Assembly: GCF_008386315.1 (NCBI RefSeq)
Contig: NZ_CP043808.1
Coordinates: 868,001-932,000 of the forward strand
Length of the DNA stretch: 64,000 nucleotides
Direction: 5' to 3'
Origin: Serinicoccus marinus DSM 15273
GTDB taxonomy: Bacteria > Actinomycetota > Actinomycetes > Actinomycetales > Dermatophilaceae
The first letter of the stretch is position 1; each line of letters starts with the position of its first letter. Positions 57,326 through 64,000 of this stretch are shown in pieces. The notes below the pieces were generated by a model, which was not told where the DNA came from, made no database searches, and saw only the letters and a program-made list of their open reading frames with translations. A program made the translations under genes and the position numbers.

Positions 57326-60019
57326 TCAGCCGTCGGTGCGCACCTCGGCGCCCTCCCGCTGGCTCAGCACGGCGCGGGCGGCCGAGAAGCGCGCGATGGG
57401 CACGCGGTAGGGCGAGCAGGAGACGTAGCTCAGACCGAGCTCCTCGAAGAGTCCGATCGAGGCCGGGTCGCCGCCGTGCTCGCCGCAGACGCCGAGCTTG
57501 AGCTCGGGCTTCGTGCTGCGGCCGCGCTCGGCGCCGATCCGGACCAGCCCGCCGACGCCGTCCCGGTCGATCGACTCGAACGGGTTGTGCGGGATGACCT
57601 CGTCGCGCACGTAGGCGCCGAGGAAGCCGCCCTCGGCGTCGTCCCGGGAGATGCCGATGCCGGTCTGGGTGAGGTCGTTGGTGCCGAAGGAGAAGAAGTC
57701 GGCGTGCTCGGCGATCTGGTCGGCGACCACGGCGGCCCGCGGCAGCTCGATCATCGTGCCGACGGTGACGTCCAGCTGGGCGCCGGCGCCCTCCAGCTCC
57801 TCGGCGACCGCGCGCTCGACCACCTCGCGCTGGGCCTTCAGCTCGGCGGCGTAGGCGACGAGCGGGATCATGATCTCCACGCCGGCCGTCTCGCCCTCGC
57901 GCTCGCGCACGGCCAGGGCGGCGCGCACGATGGCGCGGGTCTGCATCTCCGGGATCTCGGGGTAGAGCATGGCGAGCCGGCAGCCGCGGGTGCCCAGCAT
58001 GGGGTTCTGCTCGTGCAGCCTCTTGACCTGGGCGAGCAGCGTCCGGGCGGAGGCCAGCTCCTCGGCGTCGCCGTCGGTGAGCTCGAGCCGCTGGACGAGC
58101 AGCGACTGTTCGACGAGGTCGGGGAGGAACTCGTGCAGCGGCGGGTCGAGCAGGCGCACCGTCACCGGCAGCCCCGTCATCGCCGTGAAGATGGCCTCGA
58201 AGTCCTCCTGCTGCATCGGCAGGATCTCCTCCAGGGCCGCGGCCCGCTCCTCCTCGGTGTCGGCGAGGATCATCCGCCGGACGGCCGGCAGCCGGTCGCT
58301 GGCCATGAACATGTGCTCGGTGCGGCACAGCCCGATGCCCTCCGCGCCGAGCTCGCGGGCCTTCGCCGCGTCCTCGCCGGTGTCGGCGTTGGCGCGCACC
58401 CCGAGCCGGCGCACCTCGTCGGCCCAGGTGACGATCGCCTCGAAGTCCTCGTTGATCTGCGGCGGCACCAGCTCCAGCGCCTCGCCGTAGACCTCGCCGG
58501 TGGAGCCGTCCAGCGTGATCTGGTCGCCCTCGGAGAAGGTCCGGTCGCCGACGGACAGCGTCTTCTCGGCCGTGTTGATGCGGATGCCGCTCGCGCCGGC
58601 GACGCAGGGCTTGCCCATGCCGCGGGCGACGACGGCGGCGTGCGAGGTCATCCCGCCGTGGGCGGTGAGGACGCCCTGGGCGACGATGACGCCGTGGATG
58701 TCGTCCGGCGTCGTCTCGTAGCGCACGAGGACGACCGGGTCGCCGGCGCCGCCGCGCTGCGCCGCGGTGTCGGCGTCGAAGACGATCTCGCCGACGGCCG
58801 CGCCGGGAGAGGCGGGCAGGCCCTTGACCAGCGGCTCCTTGCCGTGCTCGGGGTCGATGGCCGGGTGGAGCAGCTGGTCCAGCTGGCTCGGCTCGACCCG
58901 CTCCAGCGCCTCCTCCTGCGTCAGCACGCCCTCGGAGACCATGTCGCGCGCGACGCGCAGGGCCGCCGCGGCGGTGCGCTTGCCGTTGCGGGTCTGGAGC
59001 AGGTAGAGCGTGCCGTCCTCGACGGTGAACTCGATGTCCTGCATGTCCTTGTAGTGCGCCTCGAGGTCGCGCATGGTCTGCAGCAGCTGCTCGTAGGCCT
59101 CGGGCAGCACCTGCTCCATCTCGGCCAGCGACTTGGGCGTGCGGATGCCGGCGACGACGTCCTCGCCCTGGGCGTTGAGCAGGAACTCGCCGTAGAGCTC
59201 CTTGCCGCCGGTGGAGGGGTTGCGGGTGAAGCACACGCCGGTGGCCGAGGTGTCGCCACGGTTGCCGAAGACCATCTGCATGACGTTGACCGCGGTGCCG
59301 AGGTCGTCGGGGATGTCGTTGGCGCGCCGGTAGACGCGAGCCCGCGGGGTGTCCCACGAGTCGAAGACAGCGGAGATCGCGCCCTTGAGCTGGTCGCGGG
59401 GGTCGGTCGGCAGGTCCCGGCCGAGCTCGCGGCGGGAGACGTCCTTGAACGTCTCGACGAGCTCGCGCAGGTCCTCGGTGGTCAGCTCGGTGTCCTGCTC
59501 CACACCGCGGCGCGACTTCAGCGCGGTGAGCTCGTCCTCGTAGGCGTGCGGGGCGACCCCCTCGACGACCTCGCCGTACATCTGTAGGAAGCGGCGGTAG
59601 GAGTCCCAGGCGAAGCGGGGGTTGTCGGCCTCGGCGGCGAGCGCCTCGACCGTGTCGTCGCCGATCCCGAGGTTGAGGATGGTGTCCATCATCCCGGGCA
59701 TCGAGACGACGGCACCGGAGCGGACCGACAGGAGCAGCGGGTTGCGTCCCTCGGCATCGCCCCCGAGCGAGCGGCCGGTGCGCTCCTCCAGCCGCTCCAG
59801 CGAGGACAGCACGTCCTCCCAGAGGTTCTCGGGCCACTCGCCGCCGGACTCCATCGTGGCGATGCAGGCGGCGGTGCTCACGGTGAAGCCGTCCGGGACG
59901 GGGATGCCCAGGCGCTTCATCTCCGCCAGGTTGGCGCCCTTGCCGCCGAGGAGGGAGCGCATCTGCGCGTCGCCCTCGGACATGTCGTAGAGGTAGGTCT
60001 GTTCCTGCCCGGCCATCAT
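57326..60019 (-). CDS. ppdK: Pyruvate, phosphate dikinase
   Basis: 897 residues. It interconverts pyruvate + ATP + phosphate and PEP + AMP + pyrophosphate. N-terminal ATP-grasp domain (LLGGKGANLAEMKRLGIPVP at the start), central swivelling domain with catalytic His in TAHGGMTSHAAVVARGMGKP; the Thr two residues before that His is the usual target of the regulatory kinase. The C-terminal PEP/pyruvate barrel has GIGLCRTEHMFM, LGTRGCRLAMLYPEI and the catalytic-Cys segment KLGVCGEHGGDPASI. ATG ATG start with GAGGAGA upstream. The gene for the PPDK regulator lies directly upstream. Confidence 0.96.
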   Translation of the reverse strand: MMAGQEQTYLYDMSEGDAQMRSLLGGKGANLAEMKRLGIPVPDGFTVSTAACIATMESGGEWPENLWEDVLSSLERLEERTGRSLGGDAEGRNPLLLSVRSGAVVSMPGMMDTILNLGIGDDTVEALAAEADNPRFAWDSYRRFLQMYGEVVEGVAPHAYEDELTALKSRRGVEQDTELTTEDLRELVETFKDVSRRELGRDLPTDPRDQLKGAISAVFDSWDTPRARVYRRANDIPDDLGTAVNVMQMVFGNRGDTSATGVCFTRNPSTGGKELYGEFLLNAQGEDVVAGIRTPKSLAEMEQVLPEAYEQLLQTMRDLEAHYKDMQDIEFTVEDGTLYLLQTRNGKRTAAAALRVARDMVSEGVLTQEEALERVEPSQLDQLLHPAIDPEHGKEPLVKGLPASPGAAVGEIVFDADTAAQRGGAGDPVVLVRYETTPDDIHGVIVAQGVLTAHGGMTSHAAVVARGMGKPCVAGASGIRINTAEKTLSVGDRTFSEGDQITLDGSTGEVYGEALELVPPQINEDFEAIVTWADEVRRLGVRANADTGEDAAKARELGAEGIGLCRTEHMFMASDRLPAVRRMILADTEEERAAALEEILPMQQEDFEAIFTAMTGLPVTVRLLDPPLHEFLPDLVEQSLLVQRLELTDGDAEELASARTLLAQVKRLHEQNPMLGTRGCRLAMLYPEIPEMQTRAIVRAALAVREREGETAGVEIMIPLVAYAAELKAQREVVERAVAEELEGAGAQLDVTVGTMIELPRAAVVADQIAEHADFFSFGTNDLTQTGIGISRDDAEGGFLGAYVRDEVIPHNPFESIDRDGVGGLVRIGAERGRSTKPELKLGVCGEHGGDPASIGLFEELGLSYVSCSPYRVPIARFSAARAVLSQREGAEVRTDG

Positions 60020-60077
60020 CGATCGGTCTCCTCGCGGTCTCGGCGGGGCCGCGCTGCCCCGGAGCTTGGTGTCTCGG

Positions 60078-60083
60078 AGCCTA
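60078..60083 (-). promoter_or_regulatory. -10-like box of ppdK
   Basis: TAGGCT on the minus strand, about 60 nt before the ATG. The TAG at 60083-60081 is also the stop of the repaired upstream PSRP gene. Confidence 0.35.
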
Positions 60084-60933
60084 CCGCCCTCCGCGGCCCC
60101 CGCCGGAGGCAGCCTCACGGCGACGCTGCACCACCTCGATGACGCGCCCCCGCCTCCTCCAGCGCCAGGTCGGTCGTCTCGATCACCGGGCAGCCCAGGC
60201 TCCGCTGGAGCTGGGCGACCTCGTCCAGCTCGTCGAAGATCCTCACCAGGTCGGTGTAGCCGTCGCGATGGCCCTGGGTGCTGCCCATGGCCCGCACCCG
60301 GCGGCCCCGAATCTGCTGCAGCCGCTCGGGGTCGATGGTCAGCCCGACGATCTTCCACCGCTGGACGTCGAAGAGCTGCTCGGGCGGCGCGATGCCGGGG
60401 ACGAGCGCGATGTTGGCGGTGCGGTAGCCCAGGTAGCCGAGATACATCGACAGCGGCGTCTTGCCGGTGCGGCTCACCCCGATGAGCACGATGTCGGCCT
60501 CGCGCAGGTGGTTGGACAGGTTGCCGTCGTCGTTGGCGATGGCGAACTCCATCGCCGCGACCCGCTTGAAGTAGTCCTCGCCCACCCCCACCGGGCGCAC
60601 CACCCGCTCCGGGTCCTGCCCGGTGACCGCGGTGAGCGCCGTCACGGCGGGCTCGAGCAGGTCGGCGTGCGGCACCCCATGCTCCTCGCAGAGCTGGGTC
60701 ACCCGCAGCCGCAGGGCCTCGTCGACGACGGTGGAGAAGACGACGGTGCGCACCTGGTCCGGACGCATGCGGGCGAAGGAGTCGTGCAGCCCGTCCAACG
60801 ACGTCTGCCGTGGGTGGCGCACGATGCGGATGTCGTGGTCGTGGAACTGTGCCGCGGCCGCGCGGGCCACGCGGGCGGCGGTGTCGCCGGTGGAGTCGGC
60901 GATGATGTGCAGCTCGATCGGGGGGCGCGCCAT
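60081..60933 (-). CDS. PPDK regulatory protein (bifunctional kinase/pyrophosphorylase, DUF299), frameshifted near the 3' end
   Basis: About 284 residues when repaired. The family inactivates PPDK (or PEP synthase) with ADP by phosphorylating its active-site Thr and reverses this by phosphorolysis. PIELHIIADSTGDTAARVARA opens the protein, VFSTVVDEALRLRVTQLCEE follows, and the P-loop is VLIGVSRTGKTPLSMYLGYL. As written the frame ends at 60115 with an atypical GARHRGGAASP. In another frame the expected tail RVIEVVQRRREAASGG continues to TAG 60083-60081. Two lost bases in the CG run near 60145, or one extra C in the run of five, explain it. Genomic partner of ppdK. Confidence 0.88.
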
Positions 60934-60955
60934 GGCCCGAGGGTATGCCGTCGGC

Positions 60956-61213
60956 TCAGACCGGCTCGTTGCGGTCGCCCGGGGCGGGCTCGGTCGCGAT
61001 CCCCTCGACGTCACCGGCGAGCGCTCGGTCGGCCACCGGGTCGGCCGCCGGCTCGGGCTCCTTAGCCGACGCCTGGGCGTCGGCGAGGTCACCCTGGCCC
61101 TGGGGCTCGTCCTCGACGGGCACGCCGGCCTGGGTGTCCTCGTCGGAGTCGATGCTGCCGCCGACGAAGGTGCCCTGCTCGGGTCCTTGCGCATCCTTCG
61201 GTTGCTGGCTCAT
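60956..61213 (-). CDS. Small acidic hypothetical protein
   Basis: 85 residues, strongly acidic (rich in Asp, Glu, Gln, Ala, Pro), no hydrophobic core, probably disordered: GSIDSDEDTQAGVPVEDEPQ is typical. No family recognised. Lies between the PPDK regulator and DUF4282 in the same orientation. Its MSQQPKD start resembles the MTSQQPD start of the next protein upstream. Coding status is likely but unproven. Confidence 0.5.
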   Translation of the reverse strand: MSQQPKDAQGPEQGTFVGGSIDSDEDTQAGVPVEDEPQGQGDLADAQASAKEPEPAADPVADRALAGDVEGIATEPAPGDRNEPV

Positions 61214-61257
61214 GACGTCAGCCTGCACCGCGCCGCACCCGGCGGCAACCGGGGCGG

Positions 61258-61608
61258 TCAGAGGCGACCGCGGTGGTGCACGTCCTCGGAGAGCCGGATG
61301 ACCGCGTAGTAGAGCTCCAGGCTCATCCGGGCGAAGGCGAGGTAGACCAGGCCGATGATCGGCGAGGCGATGATGAGGAGCAGGCCGAGGATGATCCCGG
61401 CGCCGCCCTGGAACATCGAGCTGATCCCGGTGATGGCGATGCCGACCGTGAGGATCACCACGAGGACGGTCACGATCATGTAGACGATCTTGACGATGAC
61501 CGGTGTGACGAAGGTGTCGAAGTTGAAGTCGAAGAGGGCGCTGAGACCCGCTGCGGTGTTCGGGCGCTGGGGCTGGTCCGGGGTGCCGTCCGGCTGCTGG
61601 GAGGTCAT
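61258..61608 (-). CDS. DUF4282 membrane protein
   Basis: 116 residues. A Gln/Pro-rich N-terminus, then GLSALFDFNFDTFVTPVIVK and two membrane helices (about 40-62 and 68-95), and a cytoplasmic tail with ARMSLELYYAVIRLSEDVHH, the DUF4282 signature. Function unknown. TAGGCT (minus, 61620-61615) lies 6 nt before the ATG. Confidence 0.88.
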   Translation of the reverse strand: MTSQQPDGTPDQPQRPNTAAGLSALFDFNFDTFVTPVIVKIVYMIVTVLVVILTVGIAITGISSMFQGGAGIILGLLLIIASPIIGLVYLAFARMSLELYYAVIRLSEDVHHRGRL

Positions 61609-61614
61609 GGATCC

Positions 61615-61663
61615 AGCCTAGCGGGGGAGGTGCCGCCACATCACCGTCCCACGCTGCCAGACT
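61615..61663. promoter_or_regulatory. Divergent DUF4282 / miaA promoter region
   Basis: Minus-strand TAGGCT (61620-61615) is 6 nt before the DUF4282 ATG. Plus-strand CAGACT (61658-61663) is 7 nt before the miaA ATG; it keeps the A2 and T6 positions of the window's -10 pattern. Confidence 0.35.
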
Positions 61664-61670
61664 TGCGGGT

Positions 61671-62606
61671 ATGCCGGACCAGCCCGCCGACCGGGACCCC
61701 GACGCGCCGCCCGTGGTGGCGGTGGTGGGTCCGACGGCGACCGGGAAGTCGGACCTGGGGGTGCGGCTGGCGCTCGCGCTGGACGGCGAGGTCGTCTCGG
61801 CCGACGCCTCGCAGCTCTACCGGGAGATGGACCTCGGCACCGCCAAGCTCACGCTGCCCGAGCGGCAGGGGGTGCCGCACCACCAGCTCGACGTGCTCGA
61901 CGCGCGCGAGGAGGCGAGCGTGGCGGCATACCAGCAGGCGGCCCGCGCCGACCTGGCCGCGATCCGGGCGCGCGGGCGGGTGCCCGTGGTCGTCGGCGGG
62001 TCCGGGCTCTACGTGCGGGCGCTGCTGGACCGGCTCGAGATCCCCCCGACCGATCCGCGCGTCCGGGCGGCCTGGGAGGGCGAGCTGGAGGCGAGGGGCG
62101 CCGAGGCGCTGCACGCGCTGCTGGCCGGGCGCGACCCGGCGGCGGCCGCACGGATCGAGCCGCGCAACGGCCGGCGGGTGGTGCGGGCGCTGGAGGTGAT
62201 CGAGCTCACCGGGCGACCGTTCAGCGCCACCCTGCCGACGCGCGAGCTGGTCGAGCCGACGGTGATTCTCGGGCTGCGGGCGGACCGGGACGTCCTGGAC
62301 GCGAGGATCGCGCGCCGCGCGGCGCGGATGTGGGAGGACGGGCTGCTCAAGGAGGTGCGCGGTCTCGAGCGGGAGGGGCTGCGGGAGGGGCGGACCGCCT
62401 CGCGGGCGGTGGGGTATGCCCAGGCGCTGCGCCAGCTCGACGGCGAGCTCGGAGAGGCCGAGGCGGTCGAGGACACCGCGGCCGCGACCCGCCGGCTGGC
62501 CCGCCGGCAGCAGTCGTGGTTCGGCCCCGACCCGAGGGTGACGTGGCTCGAGCACGACGCGCCGGACCTGCTCGACCGGGCGCTCGCGGTGGTCGCCGCC
62601 GGGTGA
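61671..62606 (+). CDS. miaA: tRNA dimethylallyltransferase
   Basis: 311 residues. It adds a dimethylallyl group to N6 of A37 in tRNAs that read U-starting codons. P-loop VVGPTATGKSDLGVRLALAL, then VSADASQLYREMDLGTAK, HHQLDVLD and VVGGSGLYVRALLDRLE; ASRAVGYAQAL is the late conserved site. The ATG is part of a GGTATGCC octamer. The usual actinobacterial neighbour dapF is not between it and hflX. Confidence 0.95.
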   Translation: MPDQPADRDPDAPPVVAVVGPTATGKSDLGVRLALALDGEVVSADASQLYREMDLGTAKLTLPERQGVPHHQLDVLDAREEASVAAYQQAARADLAAIRARGRVPVVVGGSGLYVRALLDRLEIPPTDPRVRAAWEGELEARGAEALHALLAGRDPAAAARIEPRNGRRVVRALEVIELTGRPFSATLPTRELVEPTVILGLRADRDVLDARIARRAARMWEDGLLKEVRGLEREGLREGRTASRAVGYAQALRQLDGELGEAEAVEDTAAATRRLARRQQSWFGPDPRVTWLEHDAPDLLDRALAVVAAG

Positions 62607-62615
62607 GACGGCGGG

Positions 62616-63239
62616 TCAGGCGCGGGCGACGCGCAGCACCCGGAAGCCCTTGCTGCTCGCCTCCCGGGTGACCTGCACCGGGCCCATCGCCGGAGGGAGG
62701 CTGGTCTGCAGCCAGGTCTGCAGCGAGTCGGCGCCGAGGTTCTTCTGGACGACGAGGTAGGCCGCCGCGTCGTCGTGCTCGGCGAGCCGGGGCAGCCAGG
62801 TGAGCAGCAACTCGTGCAGCGCCTGCTTGCCGACCCGGATCGGGGGGTTGGACCAGATGAGGTCGAGGCGGGTCTGCGGGTCGACGTCGTCGGGGCGGTC
62901 GACCCGGACCTCGCCGCAGTCGAGGGAGGCGGCGTTACGCCGGGCGAGGTCGAGGGCCCGCTCATTGACGTCCACGGCGTGCACCCGGGCGTCGGGCGAC
63001 TCCAGCGCCAGGGTGAGGGCGAGCGGCCCCCAGCCGCAGCCGAGGTCGAGGAAGGTGCCGGCGGCCGGCGGGGCGGGCGCCTGGTCGAGCAGCACGCGGG
63101 TGCCCTTGTCGATCCCGTCGGGGGAGAAGATGCCGGCGGCCGTCACCACCTCGACATCGCGGCCCGCCAGGCGGGTCCGCACGTGCCGCAGGCCGTCGTC
63201 GGAGGCCGGCTGGGCGGAGAAGTAGTGGTCGGTCGGCAT
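62616..63239 (-). CDS. Class I SAM-dependent methyltransferase (RsmC-like)
   Basis: 207 residues. Starts HYFSAQPASDDGLRHVRTRL and continues AAGIFSPDGIDKGTRVLL, the short-form RsmC/RlmG layout. SAM motif I is FLDLGCGWGPLALTLAL, acidic motif VHAVDVNERAL, and the amine-methyltransferase motif is LIWSNPPIRVGKQA. Relatives methylate N2 of guanine in rRNA; the target is not shown. Convergent with miaA. Confidence 0.9.
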   Translation of the reverse strand: MPTDHYFSAQPASDDGLRHVRTRLAGRDVEVVTAAGIFSPDGIDKGTRVLLDQAPAPPAAGTFLDLGCGWGPLALTLALESPDARVHAVDVNERALDLARRNAASLDCGEVRVDRPDDVDPQTRLDLIWSNPPIRVGKQALHELLLTWLPRLAEHDDAAAYLVVQKNLGADSLQTWLQTSLPPAMGPVQVTREASSKGFRVLRVARA

Positions 63240-63268
63240 CGCCGCCAGTCTCCCACCTCGCCCCACGG

Positions 63269-63325
63269 GTCGTCCCCACCCCTGCGGGTCGCCCCCACCC
63301 CCGCGGGGCGCCACCACCCCCGCGG
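63269..63325. repeat. Three imperfect 19-bp tandem repeats
   Basis: Units at 63269-63287 (GTCGTCCCCACCCCTGCGG), 63288-63306 (GTCGCCCCCACCCCCGCGG) and 63307-63325 (GGCGCCACCACCCCCGCGG). They abut without gaps and differ at two to four positions. Located between the methyltransferase start and the next gene; C-rich strand. Confidence 0.8.
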
Positions 63326-63390
63326 ATCCTCGCTCGGCCCCCGCCTACGACGGCGGGGATCGCGACGAAGCGTGGGGCCGCCCACGAAGA

Positions 63391-63747
63391 GTGTGGCTGG
63401 TGACCTCAGCGACGACCCGCATAACCAGACTGCTGCCCGGCTCGGGGATGGCGACGCTCGTCGTGCACACCGTCAGCCTGCGGACCCGGTTCGTGTCCGT
63501 CGACCTGGAGCTTATGGACCGGGCTCCGGCCACGGTGCAGGAGGCACGGGCGATCGCCTCGCGCCACCTCAGCGGTGACGCCCTGGAGGCCAATCTGCAG
63601 TTCGCCGAGGACCATCTCGGGGAGGAGGAACGCTTCACCTTCACGCCGACGCGCTACCGCTTCGCGGACCTGAGGATGCGAGCACCGCGGGTTCGCGGGC
63701 AACAAATCTCTGGCTCCTGGCGTTGCACCAGTGAGAGGCTGCGGTGA
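63391..63747 (+). CDS. Hypothetical protein, possibly truncated
   Basis: 118 residues from GTG 63391, or 99 from ATG 63448. The upstream part has atypical codons (ATA, AGA), so the ATG is the better start. The core from SVDLELMDRAPATVQEARAI to FTFTPTRYRFADLRMRAP uses GC-rich third positions as neighbours do and looks structured. The last 15 or so codons (RVRGQQISGSWRCTSER) have A/T-rich usage, as if the original end was replaced. No family recognised. Confidence 0.4.
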   Translation: MWLVTSATTRITRLLPGSGMATLVVHTVSLRTRFVSVDLELMDRAPATVQEARAIASRHLSGDALEANLQFAEDHLGEEERFTFTPTRYRFADLRMRAPRVRGQQISGSWRCTSERLR

Positions 63748-63816
63748 GACCACCCAGCCGGGACGACGTGAGCCGGGGCGCGGGCATACCTGCGAGCACC
63801 GGACCAGAAGGAGATC

Positions 63817-64000
63817 ATGGCCCAGCCGCACGACGACACCACAGCCCAGCGCCGCCAGCTGCTCGACCGCCGTGCCGAGGCGCTCGGCGAGGACAGTGAC
63901 ATCGACCTGCGCGAGGTGGACTGGGGGTCCTGGGGGGAGGAGACCGCGCGGGACGGTGACCAGCTCGACCGCGAGGAGCGCGCCGCGCTGCGCCGCGTCG
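63817..64000 (+). CDS. hflX: GTPase HflX, N-terminal fragment (3' end outside window)
   Basis: 61 codons visible from ATG 63817, preceded by AAGGAG at 3-nt spacing. The visible acidic stretch (DIDLREVDWGSWGEE, then DQLDREERAALRRV) matches the start of actinobacterial HflX, where ALRRV leads into the conserved GLSTELEDV; that continuation and the G domain are beyond the window. HflX splits stalled ribosomes. The call rests on this short match and on the miaA neighbourhood. Confidence 0.7.
   Translation, partial: MAQPHDDTTAQRRQLLDRRAEALGEDSDIDLREVDWGSWGEETARDGDQLDREERAALRRV

Noticed and set aside
57057..59837. 926-residue frame inside ppdK, same strand and other phase
   Set aside because: Arg/Gly/Ala-rich shadow; the catalytic motifs are all in the ppdK frame.

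Overview
The window is very GC-rich DNA (by eye well over 70% G+C) with GTG/ATG starts, tightly packed genes and many actinobacteria-only families (WhiB regulators, MtrAB-LpqB, F420 and mycothiol enzymes, TIGR03089, DUF3499, DUF5719). Gene order follows, in blocks, the M. tuberculosis stretch that runs from purK/purE/fadE25 through fbiAB-whiB2, pmmA, sahH, mtrAB-lpqB, hpf and secA1 to pdtaS/whiB1. Gene content and style suggest a member of Micrococcales, perhaps of the Intrasporangiaceae/Ornithinimicrobiaceae group; the genus cannot be fixed from sequence alone.

Layout: 1-1.4 kb two-component system (5' end cut); 1.3-4.9 kb GtrA, purK-purE, acyl-CoA dehydrogenase; 4.9-8.9 kb Ser/Thr kinase, LCP cell-wall ligase, glycosyltransferase; 8.9-12.1 kb TIGR03089 protein, CoA-transferase scoAB, AlkA-type glycosylase; 12.1-14.6 kb F420 genes fbiB/fbiA and whiB2; 14.7-19.6 kb giant membrane glycosyltransferase plus DUF5719 protein; 19.6-25.5 kb zincin, DUF3499, phosphomannomutase, Trm112-like, SIS-domain isomerase and kynA-kynU in one overlapping run; 25.5-28.8 kb remnant with an SOS-like box, mycothione reductase, sahH; 28.8-34.5 kb mtrA-mtrB-lpqB, ComF-like, hibernation factor; 34.6-40.4 kb YcaQ-like protein, a triple-GNAT protein and secA1; 40.4-45.5 kb Rv3235-like, LysM, HTH, SAF and CpaE-like genes; 45.5-56.5 kb pruA, DUF2505, NAD-glutamate dehydrogenase, pdtaS, whiB1, amidohydrolase; 56.5-64 kb FhuF-like protein, PPDK with its regulatory kinase, DUF4282, miaA, methyltransferase and the start of hflX.

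Most of the region is conserved housekeeping: purine synthesis, envelope assembly and its sensing, redox and methyl-cycle enzymes, amino-acid breakdown feeding glutamate (pruA, NAD-GDH) and pyruvate/PEP control (PPDK/PSRP). Three patterns cut across genes. The octamer GGTATGCC/GGCATACC occurs at least 29 times, far above composition, and forces rare TAT and ATA codons. Many genes have a TAnnnT box 6-8 nt before the start codon, the layout of leaderless transcripts. Nine small frameshifts, mostly single-base losses in G/C runs, break seven conserved genes including secA1; they look like sequence errors rather than real decay.
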